Shown piece after piece: positions 15,958-24,788 of a stretch of DNA of 34,815 nt (position 1 is the stretch's first letter; each line of letters starts with the position of its first letter). The position numbers and the translations under genes are program-made. The stretch is taken from assembly GCF_030704685.1 (NCBI RefSeq), contig NZ_JAUZDX010000032.1:1-34815 (forward strand). Reading direction: 5' to 3'. The DNA comes from Acidovorax sp. A1169. Its GTDB lineage: Bacteria; Pseudomonadota; Gammaproteobacteria; Burkholderiales; Burkholderiaceae_C. Below the pieces are notes generated by a model. It was not told the origin of the DNA. It did not search any database and saw only the letters and a program-made list of their open reading frames with translations.

Positions 15958-17274
15958 TCAATGACCGCTGGCGGTGACAGACCAGACAGCATTACCCACA
16001 TCGTCTGCGATCAATAGCGCTCCGTCGGCGGATTGCGCGAGCCCAACGGGCGCGCCGAACAGGTGCTTTTCGTCCGCCGACGCAAAGTCAGTGACCACAG
16101 GTATCTTCTGCCCAGTCGGTCGGCCATCCACGAAATGGACATAACTCACCTCGTAGCCGCTCAATGGAGACCGGTCCCAACTACCGTGCTCGCTAACGAA
16201 TGCGCCGCCCCTGTACATGGCCGGTAGATTTGCGCCGGTGTAGAAAAGCAGGCCCAGTGGTGCAACGTGCGATGTCAAGGCAAAGTCTGGCTGAATGGCC
16301 TTCTGAACAAGGTCAGGCCGCTCTGGCTTCACCCGCTTATCGACATGTTGCCCGAAGTAGCTGTAGGGCCAGCCGTAGAAGCCACCGTCCTTCACCGCAG
16401 TCATGTAGTCGGGCACGAGATCGGCGCCGATCTCGTCACGCTCGTTGACAATTACCCAGAGCTTGCCGCTCTGTGGCTCCCACTGAAGCCCCGTCGGGTT
16501 GCGAAGTCCGGAGGCGAAGACCCGGCTAGCCCCAGTGGTGACATCGACTTCTAGAATGACTGCGCGGCGGTACTCCACGGCCAGGCCGTTTTCGGTAATG
16601 TTGCTGTTCGAGCCGACGCCGACGTAGAGCTTCTTTCCGTCAGGGCTTGCCAACATTGACTTGGTCCAGTGGTGATTGATCGTGCTCGGCAGGTCGGCGA
16701 GTTCGATTCCCGGCTCGGCGATGCTGGTGGCGCCCGAGGCATAGGCGTAACTCATGATCTTGTCGGTGTTCGCCACGTACAGCCTCTGTCCAATCAGCTG
16801 TACCCCGAACGGCGAGTGCAGGTGCTCCAGGAACACGTGTTGTTCCCACTTGCTGGGATCTGAAGTCTTGCGCAACAGTGTGATTCTGTTGCCTCCCTTA
16901 GCGGCTTTTCCGGACTGGCTTTTAACCATGCCAGCAATGAGTTGCTTGGGCGTAGTCACCGGCTCGGTGCTGGGCCCGTTGGACTCGACGACCAGCACAT
17001 CGCCGTTGGGCAGTGTCAATAGCTGGCGCGGGTGCTGCAGGCCGTCGGCGATCTTTTCGATCTTGAGGCCACTGGCTGCCGTCGGGCGCGCGTCTCCCTG
17101 CCAACCGACACCGGTGGGGACCTGCATCGGCGGCAAGAGGAAGTTTTTTGCCGCTGGCAGAACAGGTTGGTTCCCAATCTGCTTCTGCGGATCGATCACC
17201 GCCCGCTCCCCACATGCGCTTAGCGCCACGACGAGGACCGTAGGTAATAACGCAGTCCATTGATTGCTGTTCAT
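15958..17274 (-). CDS. PQQ-dependent sugar dehydrogenase-like lipoprotein (sorbosone dehydrogenase family)
   Basis: 438 residues. The N-terminus ends in the lipobox LSAC with Cys21, so it is probably a lipoprotein anchored in the periplasm. The rest is a six-bladed propeller of the GSDH/sorbosone dehydrogenase family: DGLQHPRQLLTLPNGDVLVVE near 77-97, SPFGVQL, VGVGSNSN, SGLRNPTGLQWEP, GGFYGWPYSYFGQH and EHGSWDRSPLSGY follow in family order. Members oxidise aldoses or aldonic-type sugars with PQQ as cofactor; the substrate here is unknown and no PQQ biosynthesis genes are present. The start codon overlaps the stop of the DUF2231 gene (ATGA), marking a two-gene operon, as often seen for this pair. 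Confidence 0.88.
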   Translation of the reverse strand: MNSNQWTALLPTVLVVALSACGERAVIDPQKQIGNQPVLPAAKNFLLPPMQVPTGVGWQGDARPTAASGLKIEKIADGLQHPRQLLTLPNGDVLVVESNGPSTEPVTTPKQLIAGMVKSQSGKAAKGGNRITLLRKTSDPSKWEQHVFLEHLHSPFGVQLIGQRLYVANTDKIMSYAYASGATSIAEPGIELADLPSTINHHWTKSMLASPDGKKLYVGVGSNSNITENGLAVEYRRAVILEVDVTTGASRVFASGLRNPTGLQWEPQSGKLWVIVNERDEIGADLVPDYMTAVKDGGFYGWPYSYFGQHVDKRVKPERPDLVQKAIQPDFALTSHVAPLGLLFYTGANLPAMYRGGAFVSEHGSWDRSPLSGYEVSYVHFVDGRPTGQKIPVVTDFASADEKHLFGAPVGLAQSADGALLIADDVGNAVWSVTASGH

Positions 17275-17714
17275 GCCGGTACCTTATTGTCATCGTTCGC
17301 TTGCTTCAGAGTCACCAGTACGTTGCTGCAAATCAGGAGCCCTACCGTCAGTATCGAAAGCCATACGCCTTGCGGAACGGCAGCATAGGCGTCCCGGCTG
17401 TGCACCAAGGCATTGACCATGGCCGCCACAACCGCAAGCAGGTACAGGCAAAATGCAGCCCTGTCGCGGGCCGTGCTGGGCTTGGCACGGGGAAACCAGA
17501 CACGAACAAGATTGATGAGGCGCGGCACAACCCCGAAGAACAGTCCTATGCAGATCAACCAGGCAGCCGACTTGATCCACAGCAGATCCGCGCTCTTCGT
17601 GTAAATTATGTCGAATATCAATCCAGCAACGAAGAAGCCGAAAGGAATAGGATTGAGCAGGTCGAACACGACTGCCACCAGGGTGGAAGTTCGATGCTGA
17701 TTTTCAGGTTTCAT
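17271..17714 (-). CDS. DUF2231 membrane protein
   Basis: 147 residues with four predicted membrane spans (around residues 10-38, 46-66, 85-107, 114-134), matching the DUF2231 family in length and in the NPIPFGFFVAGLIFDI segment. Function is unknown; the family often accompanies PQQ-type sugar dehydrogenases and may be a redox or anchoring partner (inference). It is first in an operon and overlaps the dehydrogenase gene by 4 bp. The ribosome site (GAG) is weak. Confidence 0.82.
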   Translation of the reverse strand: MKPENQHRTSTLVAVVFDLLNPIPFGFFVAGLIFDIIYTKSADLLWIKSAAWLICIGLFFGVVPRLINLVRVWFPRAKPSTARDRAAFCLYLLAVVAAMVNALVHSRDAYAAVPQGVWLSILTVGLLICSNVLVTLKQANDDNKVPA

Positions 17715-17902
17715 ATGGGACTCGTTGCAAGGATGTGAGGGAAAATAGCTTGGTCGGTGGAGGCACCTCGAGTGGTGCCAGCGTCAAAACCATTGGCCAG
17801 ACTTGCATGACGTTCTAGAGAAATTAATCCGTGGGAAAGCGTCGCTAGCGCCGGGGCCGGTTCAAGGCTGCGCTGAGCCGGAAGGCAGCCAGTCTTTCCC
17901 TC

Positions 17903-18532
17903 TCACCGGTCAATACGCGATATCTTGGTGCCTTCAATACTGAGGCTTGCCATAAGACCTTCCTGGTCGAAGACGAAGGCATAGGCATTTCTCTTGAGGG
18001 TGGACGTGGACAGGTTCTTGGCGACACCTTCGTTGACGACGACAACGCTGGGGTCGACACCAAGCTCCCAACCCTTGGTCATGTTCAGGTAACGCACCGC
18101 CTTGTCGCTCATGAGAAAGACGATGTAGCCGTAGGACTCCGCACCAGCCTGCCATCCCCACGACGCTGAGACCGAGTTGTAGAACCCGCTCAACCTGGCG
18201 CCTTTCATCAGGACACCCTCTCCGTAGCTCCCGCCAAAGACAAGTCCTGCCTTGGTGATTTTGGGGAAAATGAGGATCGCCTTAGCCTTCTTGCCAACGG
18301 ATTGCGCTGCAGGATTAGTCTCGTACAGCCTTTTTAGCGCCTGCTTGGAGTCGGCGTTTAGGTCTTCTGCGGTGGCGGAATTTGCATTTCCAGCGAAACC
18401 CGCCATCAAACCAGTCACCAAGCCAGTGAGGATTAACCGCTTGAGACAGCCTCTAATGTTGACTAATGCCTGACCCGCCAAAAAGTATCTAGCTACTAAG
18501 TCACAGCACGACCGAGATGGAGAATGCGTCAT
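17903..18532 (-). CDS. SYLF/Ysc84 lipid-binding domain protein
   Basis: 209 residues from the ATG at 18532, chosen because AAGGAA lies nine bases before it; a TTG further up (18580) has no such site. A hydrophobic signal-like segment spans ~30-50 (LILTGLVTGLMAGFAGNANSA). From ~55 on it is a full SYLF domain: ALKRLYETNPAAQSV, KAILIFPKITKAGLVFGGSYGEGVL, SASWGWQAGAESYGYIVFLMS, and a C-terminal FVFDQEGLMASLSIEGTKISRI. The domain binds phosphoinositides in eukaryotes; bacterial members are exported envelope proteins of unclear role. It is a single-gene unit divergent from the neighbouring BON gene, sharing the 325-bp spacer. Confidence 0.88.
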   Translation of the reverse strand: MTHSPSRSCCDLVARYFLAGQALVNIRGCLKRLILTGLVTGLMAGFAGNANSATAEDLNADSKQALKRLYETNPAAQSVGKKAKAILIFPKITKAGLVFGGSYGEGVLMKGARLSGFYNSVSASWGWQAGAESYGYIVFLMSDKAVRYLNMTKGWELGVDPSVVVVNEGVAKNLSTSTLKRNAYAFVFDQEGLMASLSIEGTKISRIDR

Positions 18533-18857
18533 CAAATGGTTCCTTGAGAGATCGTTTGTTGGAAGTCGGCAAGCTGTCAACGCTGACCTGAATCACCGGG
18601 TTTTCGCAAATGCGGACCGAAGCAAACGTAAGACTAGGCCGAACGCACTTTGCCTGCTGTACGCAAGCGCACTTAACTACCTAGATTTTAAAAATATGGG
18701 TGAATTTCCAGACCACTCGGCTCGGACCGTTCGGCAACGAACAGACGCAGCCCTTGTGGCGACACAAGATGACTGGTGACTCTCGCGGATCAATCGCCAA
18801 AAGCGATGAACGCAAGTGCCACGTAATCCTCAACTAAGCCAACTTCAGGAATCAAAG
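18533..18857. promoter_or_regulatory. Divergent spacer between the SYLF and BON genes
   Basis: This 325-bp gap should carry promoters in both directions. The AT-rich stretch near 18680-18700 (TAGATTTTAAAAATATGG) is the most promoter-like part. No perfect Fnr/Crp half-sites are visible, although a Crp/Fnr-type regulator lies nearby. Confidence 0.35.
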
Positions 18858-19517
18858 ATGAAAACCGATACACAACTGCAACAGGACGTTATGGCAGAGC
18901 TCAAGTGGGAACCTACATTGAACGCTTCACAGATCGGTGTCGCGGCCAAGGATGGCGTGATCACGCTGACCGGCACGGTTGATGGCTATGCCAAGAAGTC
19001 CGAAGCGGAAGACGCCGTGAAGCGGGTCGCAGGCGTAACGGCCGTGGTGGAAAAGATCGAAATCAAGTACCCCAACAATTGGGCCAAAAAGGACGACAAC
19101 GACATTGCCGCCGAAATCGTCAACGCACTCAAATGGAACTGGGAGGTCCCTTCCAGCAAGGTGAAGGCGAAAGTCGAAAAGGGATGGGTTACTCTGGAAG
19201 GCGAGCTGTCTTGGAAATTCCAAAGTGACGCCGCAGTCAAGGCCGTCAAGAGTCTGGAAGGCGTTGCCGGAGTTTCGAACAACATCAAGATCAAGTCCCC
19301 AACGGACGATGCGATTGAAAAAGCAGATATCGAAAGCGCTCTGGGGCGCAATTGGTCAGTGTCAGACCAGGATATCCAAGTCAAGGTCTCTGGGCACAAG
19401 GCCACATTGACCGGGACGGTTGACTCCTGGTACCAAAAGGACGAGGCAAGTCGTATCGCCTGGAATGCGCCTGGTGTGTGGAACGTAGCGAACGAACTGC
19501 TTGTCGAGTACGAGTGA
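18858..19517 (+). CDS. Triple-BON-domain protein (first of two paralogs)
   Basis: 219 residues; the ATG at 18858 has AGGA seven bases upstream. It holds three BON domains: ~2-70 (DGVITLTGTVDGYAKK then AVKRVAGVTAVV), ~78-145 (GWVTLEGELSWKFQ then SLEGVAGVSNNI) and ~150-217 (KATLTGTVDSWYQK then APGVWNVANELLV). BON domains bind phospholipid or other envelope ligands and occur in OsmY, but no signal peptide is visible, as is usual for this triple-BON subfamily. It is probably linked to osmotic or envelope stress; that role is inference. The protein at 22424-23077 has the same layout. Confidence 0.9.
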   Translation: MKTDTQLQQDVMAELKWEPTLNASQIGVAAKDGVITLTGTVDGYAKKSEAEDAVKRVAGVTAVVEKIEIKYPNNWAKKDDNDIAAEIVNALKWNWEVPSSKVKAKVEKGWVTLEGELSWKFQSDAAVKAVKSLEGVAGVSNNIKIKSPTDDAIEKADIESALGRNWSVSDQDIQVKVSGHKATLTGTVDSWYQKDEASRIAWNAPGVWNVANELLVEYE

Positions 19518-19682
19518 GATAGATCGCAGTAGGGTCAGTATCGCTGAACCGAATGCCTAGTCACTTTTGGTGTCGGGCTTTTGGGCTCAGCTATGGCAGC
19601 AATTTGCGCGAAAACATGAACGGGTCTTGCTGCCCTCTATCAACCTTATACCGACTTTAATATTAAGGCTGGTCACACACTA

Positions 19683-20402
19683 CTATACGGCCATCAAGTC
19701 CGGCAAAAGGCGGTCATATTCCTTCTTCACAACCGCATAGCACTCGCACGAGCGGGACTCGATTCCGAGACGGTCAATCACCGTGATATGGCCCCTCGCA
19801 TAACTGATGAGCCCGGCCTTTTGTAGCTTGAATGCAGCCTCAGTTACGCCTTCGCGCCGCACACCCAGCATGTTGGCAATCAGTTCCTGCGTCATCACCA
19901 GTTCAGGTCCATTGAGTCGATCTAGGCTGAGAAGTAACCATCGGCAAAGTTGTTTGTCCAAGGTATGGTGTCGGTTGCAAACGGCGGTCTGGGACATCTG
20001 AGTGATAAGCGCCTGGGTGTAACGTAGCAACAGATGTAACACCGGCCCTGCACGCTCGAACTCCTCATACATCGCTTTGGCCTTGAGTCGATAGCCATGG
20101 CCCGCACTCTGAACTACTGCGCGACTTGGCGTGGAGCCGCCCCCCATGAAAAGTGATATGCCGACGATGCCCTCGTTTCCTACCACGGCAATTTCAGCCG
20201 ATGCTCCGTTCTCCATCACATACAGAAGGGACACGATGGCAGTTGTGGGAAAGTAAACATGGCTCATTTCGCGGCCGGACTCATACAGCACCTGACCAAG
20301 CGCGAGATCGATCTTTTCCAGTTCAGGCTTCCACTTGAGCCACTGCTCCGACGGTAGCGCGGCGAGCAGGTGGTTATGCACAGACTTGAGGGAGTTGGGC
20401 AT
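19683..20402 (-). CDS. Crp/Fnr-family transcriptional regulator
   Basis: 239 residues. Residues ~15-120 form a cyclic-nucleotide-binding-like jelly roll (GQVLYESGREMSHVYFP, then EIAVVGNEGIVGISLFMGGG), and the C-terminal winged helix spans ~165-210 (MTQELIANMLGVRREGVTEAAFKLQKAG). The N-terminus lacks the four-cysteine Fe-S cluster pattern of Fnr, so it is not an oxygen sensor of that type; the ligand is unknown. It is flanked by two BON genes and may control them (inference). Downstream, the palindrome TTAATATTAA (19657-19666) lies just after the stop. Confidence 0.9.
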   Translation of the reverse strand: MPNSLKSVHNHLLAALPSEQWLKWKPELEKIDLALGQVLYESGREMSHVYFPTTAIVSLLYVMENGASAEIAVVGNEGIVGISLFMGGGSTPSRAVVQSAGHGYRLKAKAMYEEFERAGPVLHLLLRYTQALITQMSQTAVCNRHHTLDKQLCRWLLLSLDRLNGPELVMTQELIANMLGVRREGVTEAAFKLQKAGLISYARGHITVIDRLGIESRSCECYAVVKKEYDRLLPDLMAV

Positions 20403-20741
20403 GGGGTAACCTAAGAGCGTTGTTTAGACTACTTTCATCATAGATATCAGGCGCGCAAAGACTGTTCGGTACCGCACATATCGAAGGATTCGCAAATTTA
20501 CAACGCCAATCCACCTGCGGCCTGAAATCTAACAACCTTCAGAGCCTCGGCCTAGCAAGAGGATTGCCACGCGAGGCACTCACCAATTACCAAGAACTGT
20601 GGTGCAGATACCTGTACGGGAAGGAAGCACCGGCAGGGACCGCAATGTGTTAGTCCTTGACTCGCGGGCCAGTTATAGCTAACCAATGATGAGCGCCCCC
20701 GAGCAAGACTTTCTTGTTCACATTCACCATGGTGATGGCTG
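20403..20741. other. Intergenic region upstream of the Crp/Fnr-type gene
   Basis: No gene seen. The stretch near 20415-20455 (TTTAGACTACTTTCATCATAGATATC) is AT-richer than its surroundings and could hold the regulator's promoter. Confidence 0.4.
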
Positions 20742-21046
20742 TTAGTCAGCATCCGTCGTTATCACTATAATTTCGATAGCAACGAGGTACGCATACAGGT
20801 TGGCATTTTTCTCGAACGCGTCGCCATAGTCGAGGAAATGGTTGTAGCGCGCACGGGTAGCCAGGATCTTGCGGGCACGCTTGATCGGACAGAAATACTG
20901 GATCTCTACGACTCCACCTGCCGACCTATGACCTGGAAGGCGGAGCGGCCTTCCTGCTCATGTAGGGTAGTCTTCAGATCGTTCTCGGGTCGCAGGCATT
21001 TGCGCCAAAATCTAGCTGATTTGATGATTCATTTTCCGGCATAGAC
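20742..21046 (-). pseudogene. Frame-disrupted gene remnant beside the IS element, family unknown
   Basis: Leftward from ~20950 one frame reads VEIQYFCPIKRARK, then YNHFLDYGDAFEKN and NLYAYLVAIEIIV, to a stop at 20742. Just upstream a different frame reads LKTTLHEQEGRSAFQVIGRQVE. Joining the two by one frame change gives a continuous protein-like sequence, suggesting a shifted gene. The upstream end lies next to the IS5 insertion. I do not recognise the family; this could also be chance. Confidence 0.3.
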
Positions 21047-21050
21047 CTTT

Positions 21051-22347
21051 GGGAGCCTCTAAAAACTGCTGTTTTCAGCCAGTCACAGGCGCAGGCGGCT
21101 TGAGCGCTTCGGATTAGCTCATCTTTTGAGCAATTTCCCCCTTTTTTGGCATTTTTTGCCCCATTTCTTACCCCATTTCTTACCCATTGGCTCCTTGCAG
21201 GGGCACCTCGGTCTTTGAGGGAATGCACTTTTCCTTGTAGAACGCATCCACCCCGTCGTCCACGAACTTGGCCAGACGCTTGAGGTTGTAGCAAACCGCC
21301 ATCATGGTCATGGCCACCGTGGCGCGTGCCTGGCCAATGGTGCGGATGAGCTTGCCGCCCATGTGGCGCATCTGGGCAAAGGGGTGCTCCACCCGGGCTC
21401 GTGTTTTGGCAATGCGCTTGTTGCGCCCCTTCTGGCATTCGCTCAGGGGTTTGCCCGCCTTGGCCTTGCGCTGGATGTGCTCGCGATAGCCCAAGACCTT
21501 GAGCATCTCGCTGCGCTGTGCGCTGGGGTAGCCACGGTCGGCATAGACATCGAAGCTGGTGTTGTGCCCATCGAGCACTTCATCAAAGTGTGTGCTGTCG
21601 TGCTCGCTGGCTGTGCCGGTGGTGATCTTGCGAATGAACTTGTGGCGCACATCCACGCTGATGCTCAGCTTGTAGCCGTGGTAGCCCTTGCCGTGCTTCT
21701 TGGTATGGGTGGCGTCCAGGTCTTTTTGCCTGCGCTTGGCCTCGCTCCAGTCGCTGGGGATCTTGCCCTGATCCAACTGCTCTTTGTCTTGTTTTGTGAA
21801 GTGCTGGATGGGTGCAGGCACCAGGGTGGCATCGATGATCTGCCCGCACCGCGCCAGGTAGCCGCGCTGCAGCAGTTGGCCGTCCACTGCCTGGAGCAGG
21901 GCCGTCACGCCATCAACGCCCAGGCGCTGCTGGTAATGCCAGATGGTGTTGCGATCTGGGACGTTGGCGCTATCGGCCAGCAAGCAAAAGCGCTGGTAGC
22001 TCATGCGGTCAAGCAGTTGGTATTCCATCTGCTCGTCGCTGAGCTTGTAGAGATACTTCAGGATCAGAATGCGCACCATGACCGCGGTGGGATACGGCGG
22101 ACGTCCACCACTGGCGGCATCCCCTCTGGGCAGCAGTTGATCAATGACCCGCGTCAGATGGTCAAAGTCAATGTGCCGGGCAATGACCTGCAGGGGATCG
22201 CCCAAGGTCTCGATCTTGTGCTTGCGCGCGGCATCGGCGAAGAGGTCCAGCTTGATGGCGCTGCGCGCTTGCGCTTTGGGTTTGCTCATGCGGTGATTGT
22301 CGCGTTGGCCGGGGTGGTACCAGGCGGGGAGGTTTTTAGAGGTTCCC
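21051..22347 (-). mobile_element. Complete IS5-family insertion sequence, 1297 bp
   Basis: Terminal inverted repeats are GGGAGCCTCTAAAAAC (21051-21066) and, reversed, GGGAACCTCTAAAAAC (22332-22347), 15 of 16 matching. It is flanked by direct repeats CTTT at 21047-21050 and 22348-22351; if the outermost base pair is counted as target, the duplication becomes CCTTTG (6 bp). One intact transposase gene fills it. The intact frame and duplicated target indicate a recent insertion. It sits 76 bp beyond the stop of the second BON gene. Confidence 0.88.
21180..22289 (-). CDS. IS5-family DDE transposase
   Basis: 369 residues starting MSKPKAQARS at 22289. An open frame continues upstream through the IS end into flanking DNA, but the internal ATG fits the family. 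It begins with an IS5-type N-terminal region (LDLFADAARKHKIETLGDPLQVI; PYPTAVMVRILILKYLYKLSDEQ). The DDE catalytic residues are visible as IDATLVPAP, YADRGYPS and RVEHPFAQMRH. It catalyses cut-and-paste transposition of this element. The reading frame is uninterrupted, so it is probably active. Confidence 0.93.
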   Translation of the reverse strand: MSKPKAQARSAIKLDLFADAARKHKIETLGDPLQVIARHIDFDHLTRVIDQLLPRGDAASGGRPPYPTAVMVRILILKYLYKLSDEQMEYQLLDRMSYQRFCLLADSANVPDRNTIWHYQQRLGVDGVTALLQAVDGQLLQRGYLARCGQIIDATLVPAPIQHFTKQDKEQLDQGKIPSDWSEAKRRQKDLDATHTKKHGKGYHGYKLSISVDVRHKFIRKITTGTASEHDSTHFDEVLDGHNTSFDVYADRGYPSAQRSEMLKVLGYREHIQRKAKAGKPLSECQKGRNKRIAKTRARVEHPFAQMRHMGGKLIRTIGQARATVAMTMMAVCYNLKRLAKFVDDGVDAFYKEKCIPSKTEVPLQGANG

Positions 22348-22423
22348 CTTTGTGTTGGCGATGGCGAGCGGTGCCCGTTGAGAAACGAGTGAAGCGAGTG
22401 GCACTGAACCACCTCAAACACCA

Positions 22424-23077
22424 TTACGAGGCCATCTCCAAGTTGTCCACGACGTCATAGACTCCGGGCGCGCTCCAGGCGGCGTGAATCGCCAATTCAC
22501 GGTCGCCCCATCGGCTCACGGTGCCTGTAAGGATGACAGCACTGCCGCGGACCGATACGGAGATAGCATGCGCATCAGAGTGAGCACGACGCGCCAACGC
22601 CGCCTCGATGTCGTTCTGGATCCCGTCCACCGCCACCCGCGGCTTCACCGTGATCTGGTTATCGACAGAGATGACGCCCTGCAAGTAGTGCACTGCAGTG
22701 AGTGCCGCTACACGCTGATACGCCCAATCCACATCGCCTGACAAGATGATTGTGCCGTTCAACACCGAGAGAGTGACACGGTCCTTGGGCACGAAGGCCG
22801 TCCAGTTCAAGGCATCTTTCGCCGCCACGGCGATGTCGTCGTCCGGTCGCTTGCCAGTCGCTTCGAGCCTCACCTCTAGCTTGACCGCCACTGCTCTAAC
22901 ACCAGCAACGCGCTGCACCGCATGCTCCGCAGCCATCTTCTGGGAGTAGCTGCATACATGACCCAGCAGGCTAACGATGCCATCTCTCACTAAGACTTCA
23001 ATCCATGCCGCGTGCACAGACGGCTCCCACCGCAGTTCTGCGTGGACGTCTTGCTGAATTTGCAGATCTGATCTCAT
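22424..23077 (-). CDS. Triple-BON-domain protein (second paralog)
   Basis: 217 residues from the ATG at 23077, eight bases after GGAG; an ATG two codons upstream is only two bases from that site, and a longer frame to 23167 has no support. Three BON domains have the same spacing as in the 18858-19517 protein: DGIVSLLGHVCSYSQK plus VQRVAGVRAVAV; GTIILSGDVDWAYQR plus YLQGVISVDNQI; SAVILTGTVSRWGDR plus APGVYDVVDNLEM. The N-terminus (LQIQQDVHAELRWEP) parallels the paralog's LQQDVMAELKWEP. It has drifted further from the consensus. Function as for the paralog; its 3' neighbour is the IS5 element. Confidence 0.88.
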   Translation of the reverse strand: MRSDLQIQQDVHAELRWEPSVHAAWIEVLVRDGIVSLLGHVCSYSQKMAAEHAVQRVAGVRAVAVKLEVRLEATGKRPDDDIAVAAKDALNWTAFVPKDRVTLSVLNGTIILSGDVDWAYQRVAALTAVHYLQGVISVDNQITVKPRVAVDGIQNDIEAALARRAHSDAHAISVSVRGSAVILTGTVSRWGDRELAIHAAWSAPGVYDVVDNLEMAS

Positions 23078-23395
23078 CGTCATTGCTCCATAAGGCTGAT
23101 GGGAACTGCATGTTGCTGTCGAACACCTGCGTCTGTCTGTTCGTTGATGCACGCAGTCGAACCGCATAGACTTTCGGCGTCGGCTGGCCCGGGCGTGCGG
23201 CAGACGTCGGCGTCCTGAGATGTCTGGTCATTTCCATCTCCGGCGAGGTGTCGCAAAACGCCCGCTCATCCTTATCTTGGCGGACCCACGCCGCTCAGAT
23301 CACCGAAGACGCACCTCTCACCGAGGAGCGTGCGTGATTGATCTCAAGCAGGCGCATGATCACCAAGGGGCACCCGTCCCGACCAGGCCGCCGTA
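23078..23395. other. Intergenic region upstream of the second BON gene
   Basis: No gene seen. It should contain the BON promoter on the minus strand and the lost front of the YeeE/YedE pseudogene on the plus strand. Confidence 0.4.
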
Positions 23396-23760
23396 GTGCT
23401 AGCTGGGCTACTGCACGTGGCCATGCTTGGCCTGCAGGTCAAGCAAGCGGCCTCAGCACGGCTCGCACTGCTGTTCGTCATCGGCGCGGCGCTGTGCAGC
23501 TCCTTCTACCAGTCCCTGCTCGGGTTCAATTTCGCGGTTGATCAACGGCCTCAGCGCCGGCTGCGGGCGCTGCTGGCCATATTCGGCGCCGCCTGCATCC
23601 TCTTCTTCCCGGCGCTCGCCTGTGGCTCGTTGTTCGACCAACCGGTCGCCGTATTCATCTAGCCGGTGAGCGTGTCGATGGCGGTTGGCGCGTTCCTCTT
23701 CAGGGATGGGCATGCAACACAAGGCGCCGCTCGCCATCGCACGATTCACACAATTTGCTC
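23396..23760 (+). pseudogene. YeeE/YedE-family membrane transporter, broken
   Basis: The frame reads ARLALLFVIGAALCSSFYQSL, LGFNFAVDQRPQRRLRALLAIFG, and ACGSLFDQPVAVFI, then a TAG at 23660, then PVSVSMAVGAFLF. This matches in order the N-terminal half of YeeE/YedE (sulfur transport-like) proteins, where the equivalent region runs LYHxxFGF, GSxFGVPVG, PVxVSxxVGAFLFGIGMQLGGGC. The GIGMQ part appears in a shifted frame (GMGMQ) and then GAARHRTIHTI resumes in the first frame, indicating small compensating indels. With a nonsense codon, indels, and both ends missing, the gene is dead. Homology is inferred from pattern. Confidence 0.6.
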
Positions 23761-23819
23761 ACGTATTGCCGGGCCAGGACGCTAGCGCTGGGAGAACGAA
23801 GGCGGATAGGTGGCTGACG

Positions 23820-24494
23820 TCACAGGCGTCCCTGTTCAGCTTGGCGGATGGTCGGGAAAACATTAGTGGAGAAGACATAGTCCCAGATTCCGCTAGTCAC
23901 GCCATAGCAGCCGCCCGTCAAGTGGTGATGACGGGCATGCCAGCCCTTGCGCCGACGCAGCCAGGTACTGCGGGCGCGCCAGTGGTGTGTGGCGTGGTGC
24001 GTGACCGTATAGGCTAGGTAGCCAGCAAGCACGCCGAGCGTCAGCGCACAGGCCTGCCAGATGCTGCCGCACAGCACCGCTGGCATGAATACAAGCACAC
24101 CGATCAGCGATGCGCTTAAGAGAGTAGGCGTGAAGATCAGCGCCGTGGGGCGCGCGTGGTGGGCCGCATGCCAGCTGCAAAACGGCTCCAGCCCATGCAG
24201 GATGAAGCGGTGCATAACATACTCAACAAGCGTCCAGCTCAGCAGGCCGGTTGTCACGAGCGCACAACTCTGGAGCCAATGCGCATGTGGACTCCAGAAC
24301 AGCAGTCCGGCAAACAATGACGCCGTGGCGCAGGTGTACAGCGCGAAGTCGGCGCGGTAAGCCACCGCCCCATGCTCGAGTGTGAAGAGCCGGAGCATCT
24401 CGGGCCTAACCAGCCTCCCGAGATGGCGCAGGGGGCTGACCGTAGTATCGATGGCCCACCAAAGCGGTACCGCCGTCGCGCTGTAATTTTTCAT
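23820..24494 (-). CDS. Fatty acid hydroxylase / sterol desaturase superfamily membrane protein
   Basis: 224 residues with four or five hydrophobic spans. The di-iron histidine clusters are all present: HRFILH at 95-100, HAAHH at 109-113, HHATHH at 166-171 and HARHHH at 186-191, the pattern of the FA_hydroxylase family (C4-sterol desaturase, carotenoid or sphingolipid hydroxylases). It should insert oxygen into a lipid or isoprenoid substrate in the membrane; the substrate is not deducible. The ribosome site is weak (GAAGACGG directly before the ATG). It stands alone between two pseudogenes. Confidence 0.85.
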   Translation of the reverse strand: MKNYSATAVPLWWAIDTTVSPLRHLGRLVRPEMLRLFTLEHGAVAYRADFALYTCATASLFAGLLFWSPHAHWLQSCALVTTGLLSWTLVEYVMHRFILHGLEPFCSWHAAHHARPTALIFTPTLLSASLIGVLVFMPAVLCGSIWQACALTLGVLAGYLAYTVTHHATHHWRARSTWLRRRKGWHARHHHLTGGCYGVTSGIWDYVFSTNVFPTIRQAEQGRL

Positions 24495-24788
24495 CCGTCT
24501 TCATGGGTTACTTTCTGTGGACAGAGGGAAAAACGGCGACCGAGGCGCACGACGTTTACCATTGTTCGGTGTTGTCCGCAGCCAGTCTGTGCGCGTGCGT
24601 ACATGCATGTCACCTATGCCCGCCACCGAGAGCCGGCCATCAGCATCACAGCGCCCACTATGTACCCCTTGCGCGATCCCTTTCGGTTGGCGACCGCAGC
24701 TGTGATCTACGCTCTGTCGAGCGCACAGAGACGAAATCGCCGTCCGCCATCGACATGGCCCCAGCCACTCGACACCCGCGGCGGCAAT

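Noticed and set aside
21363..22460. 365-codon plus-strand frame opposite the IS5 transposase
   Set aside because: Antisense shadow; the transposase with DDE motifs is on the other strand.
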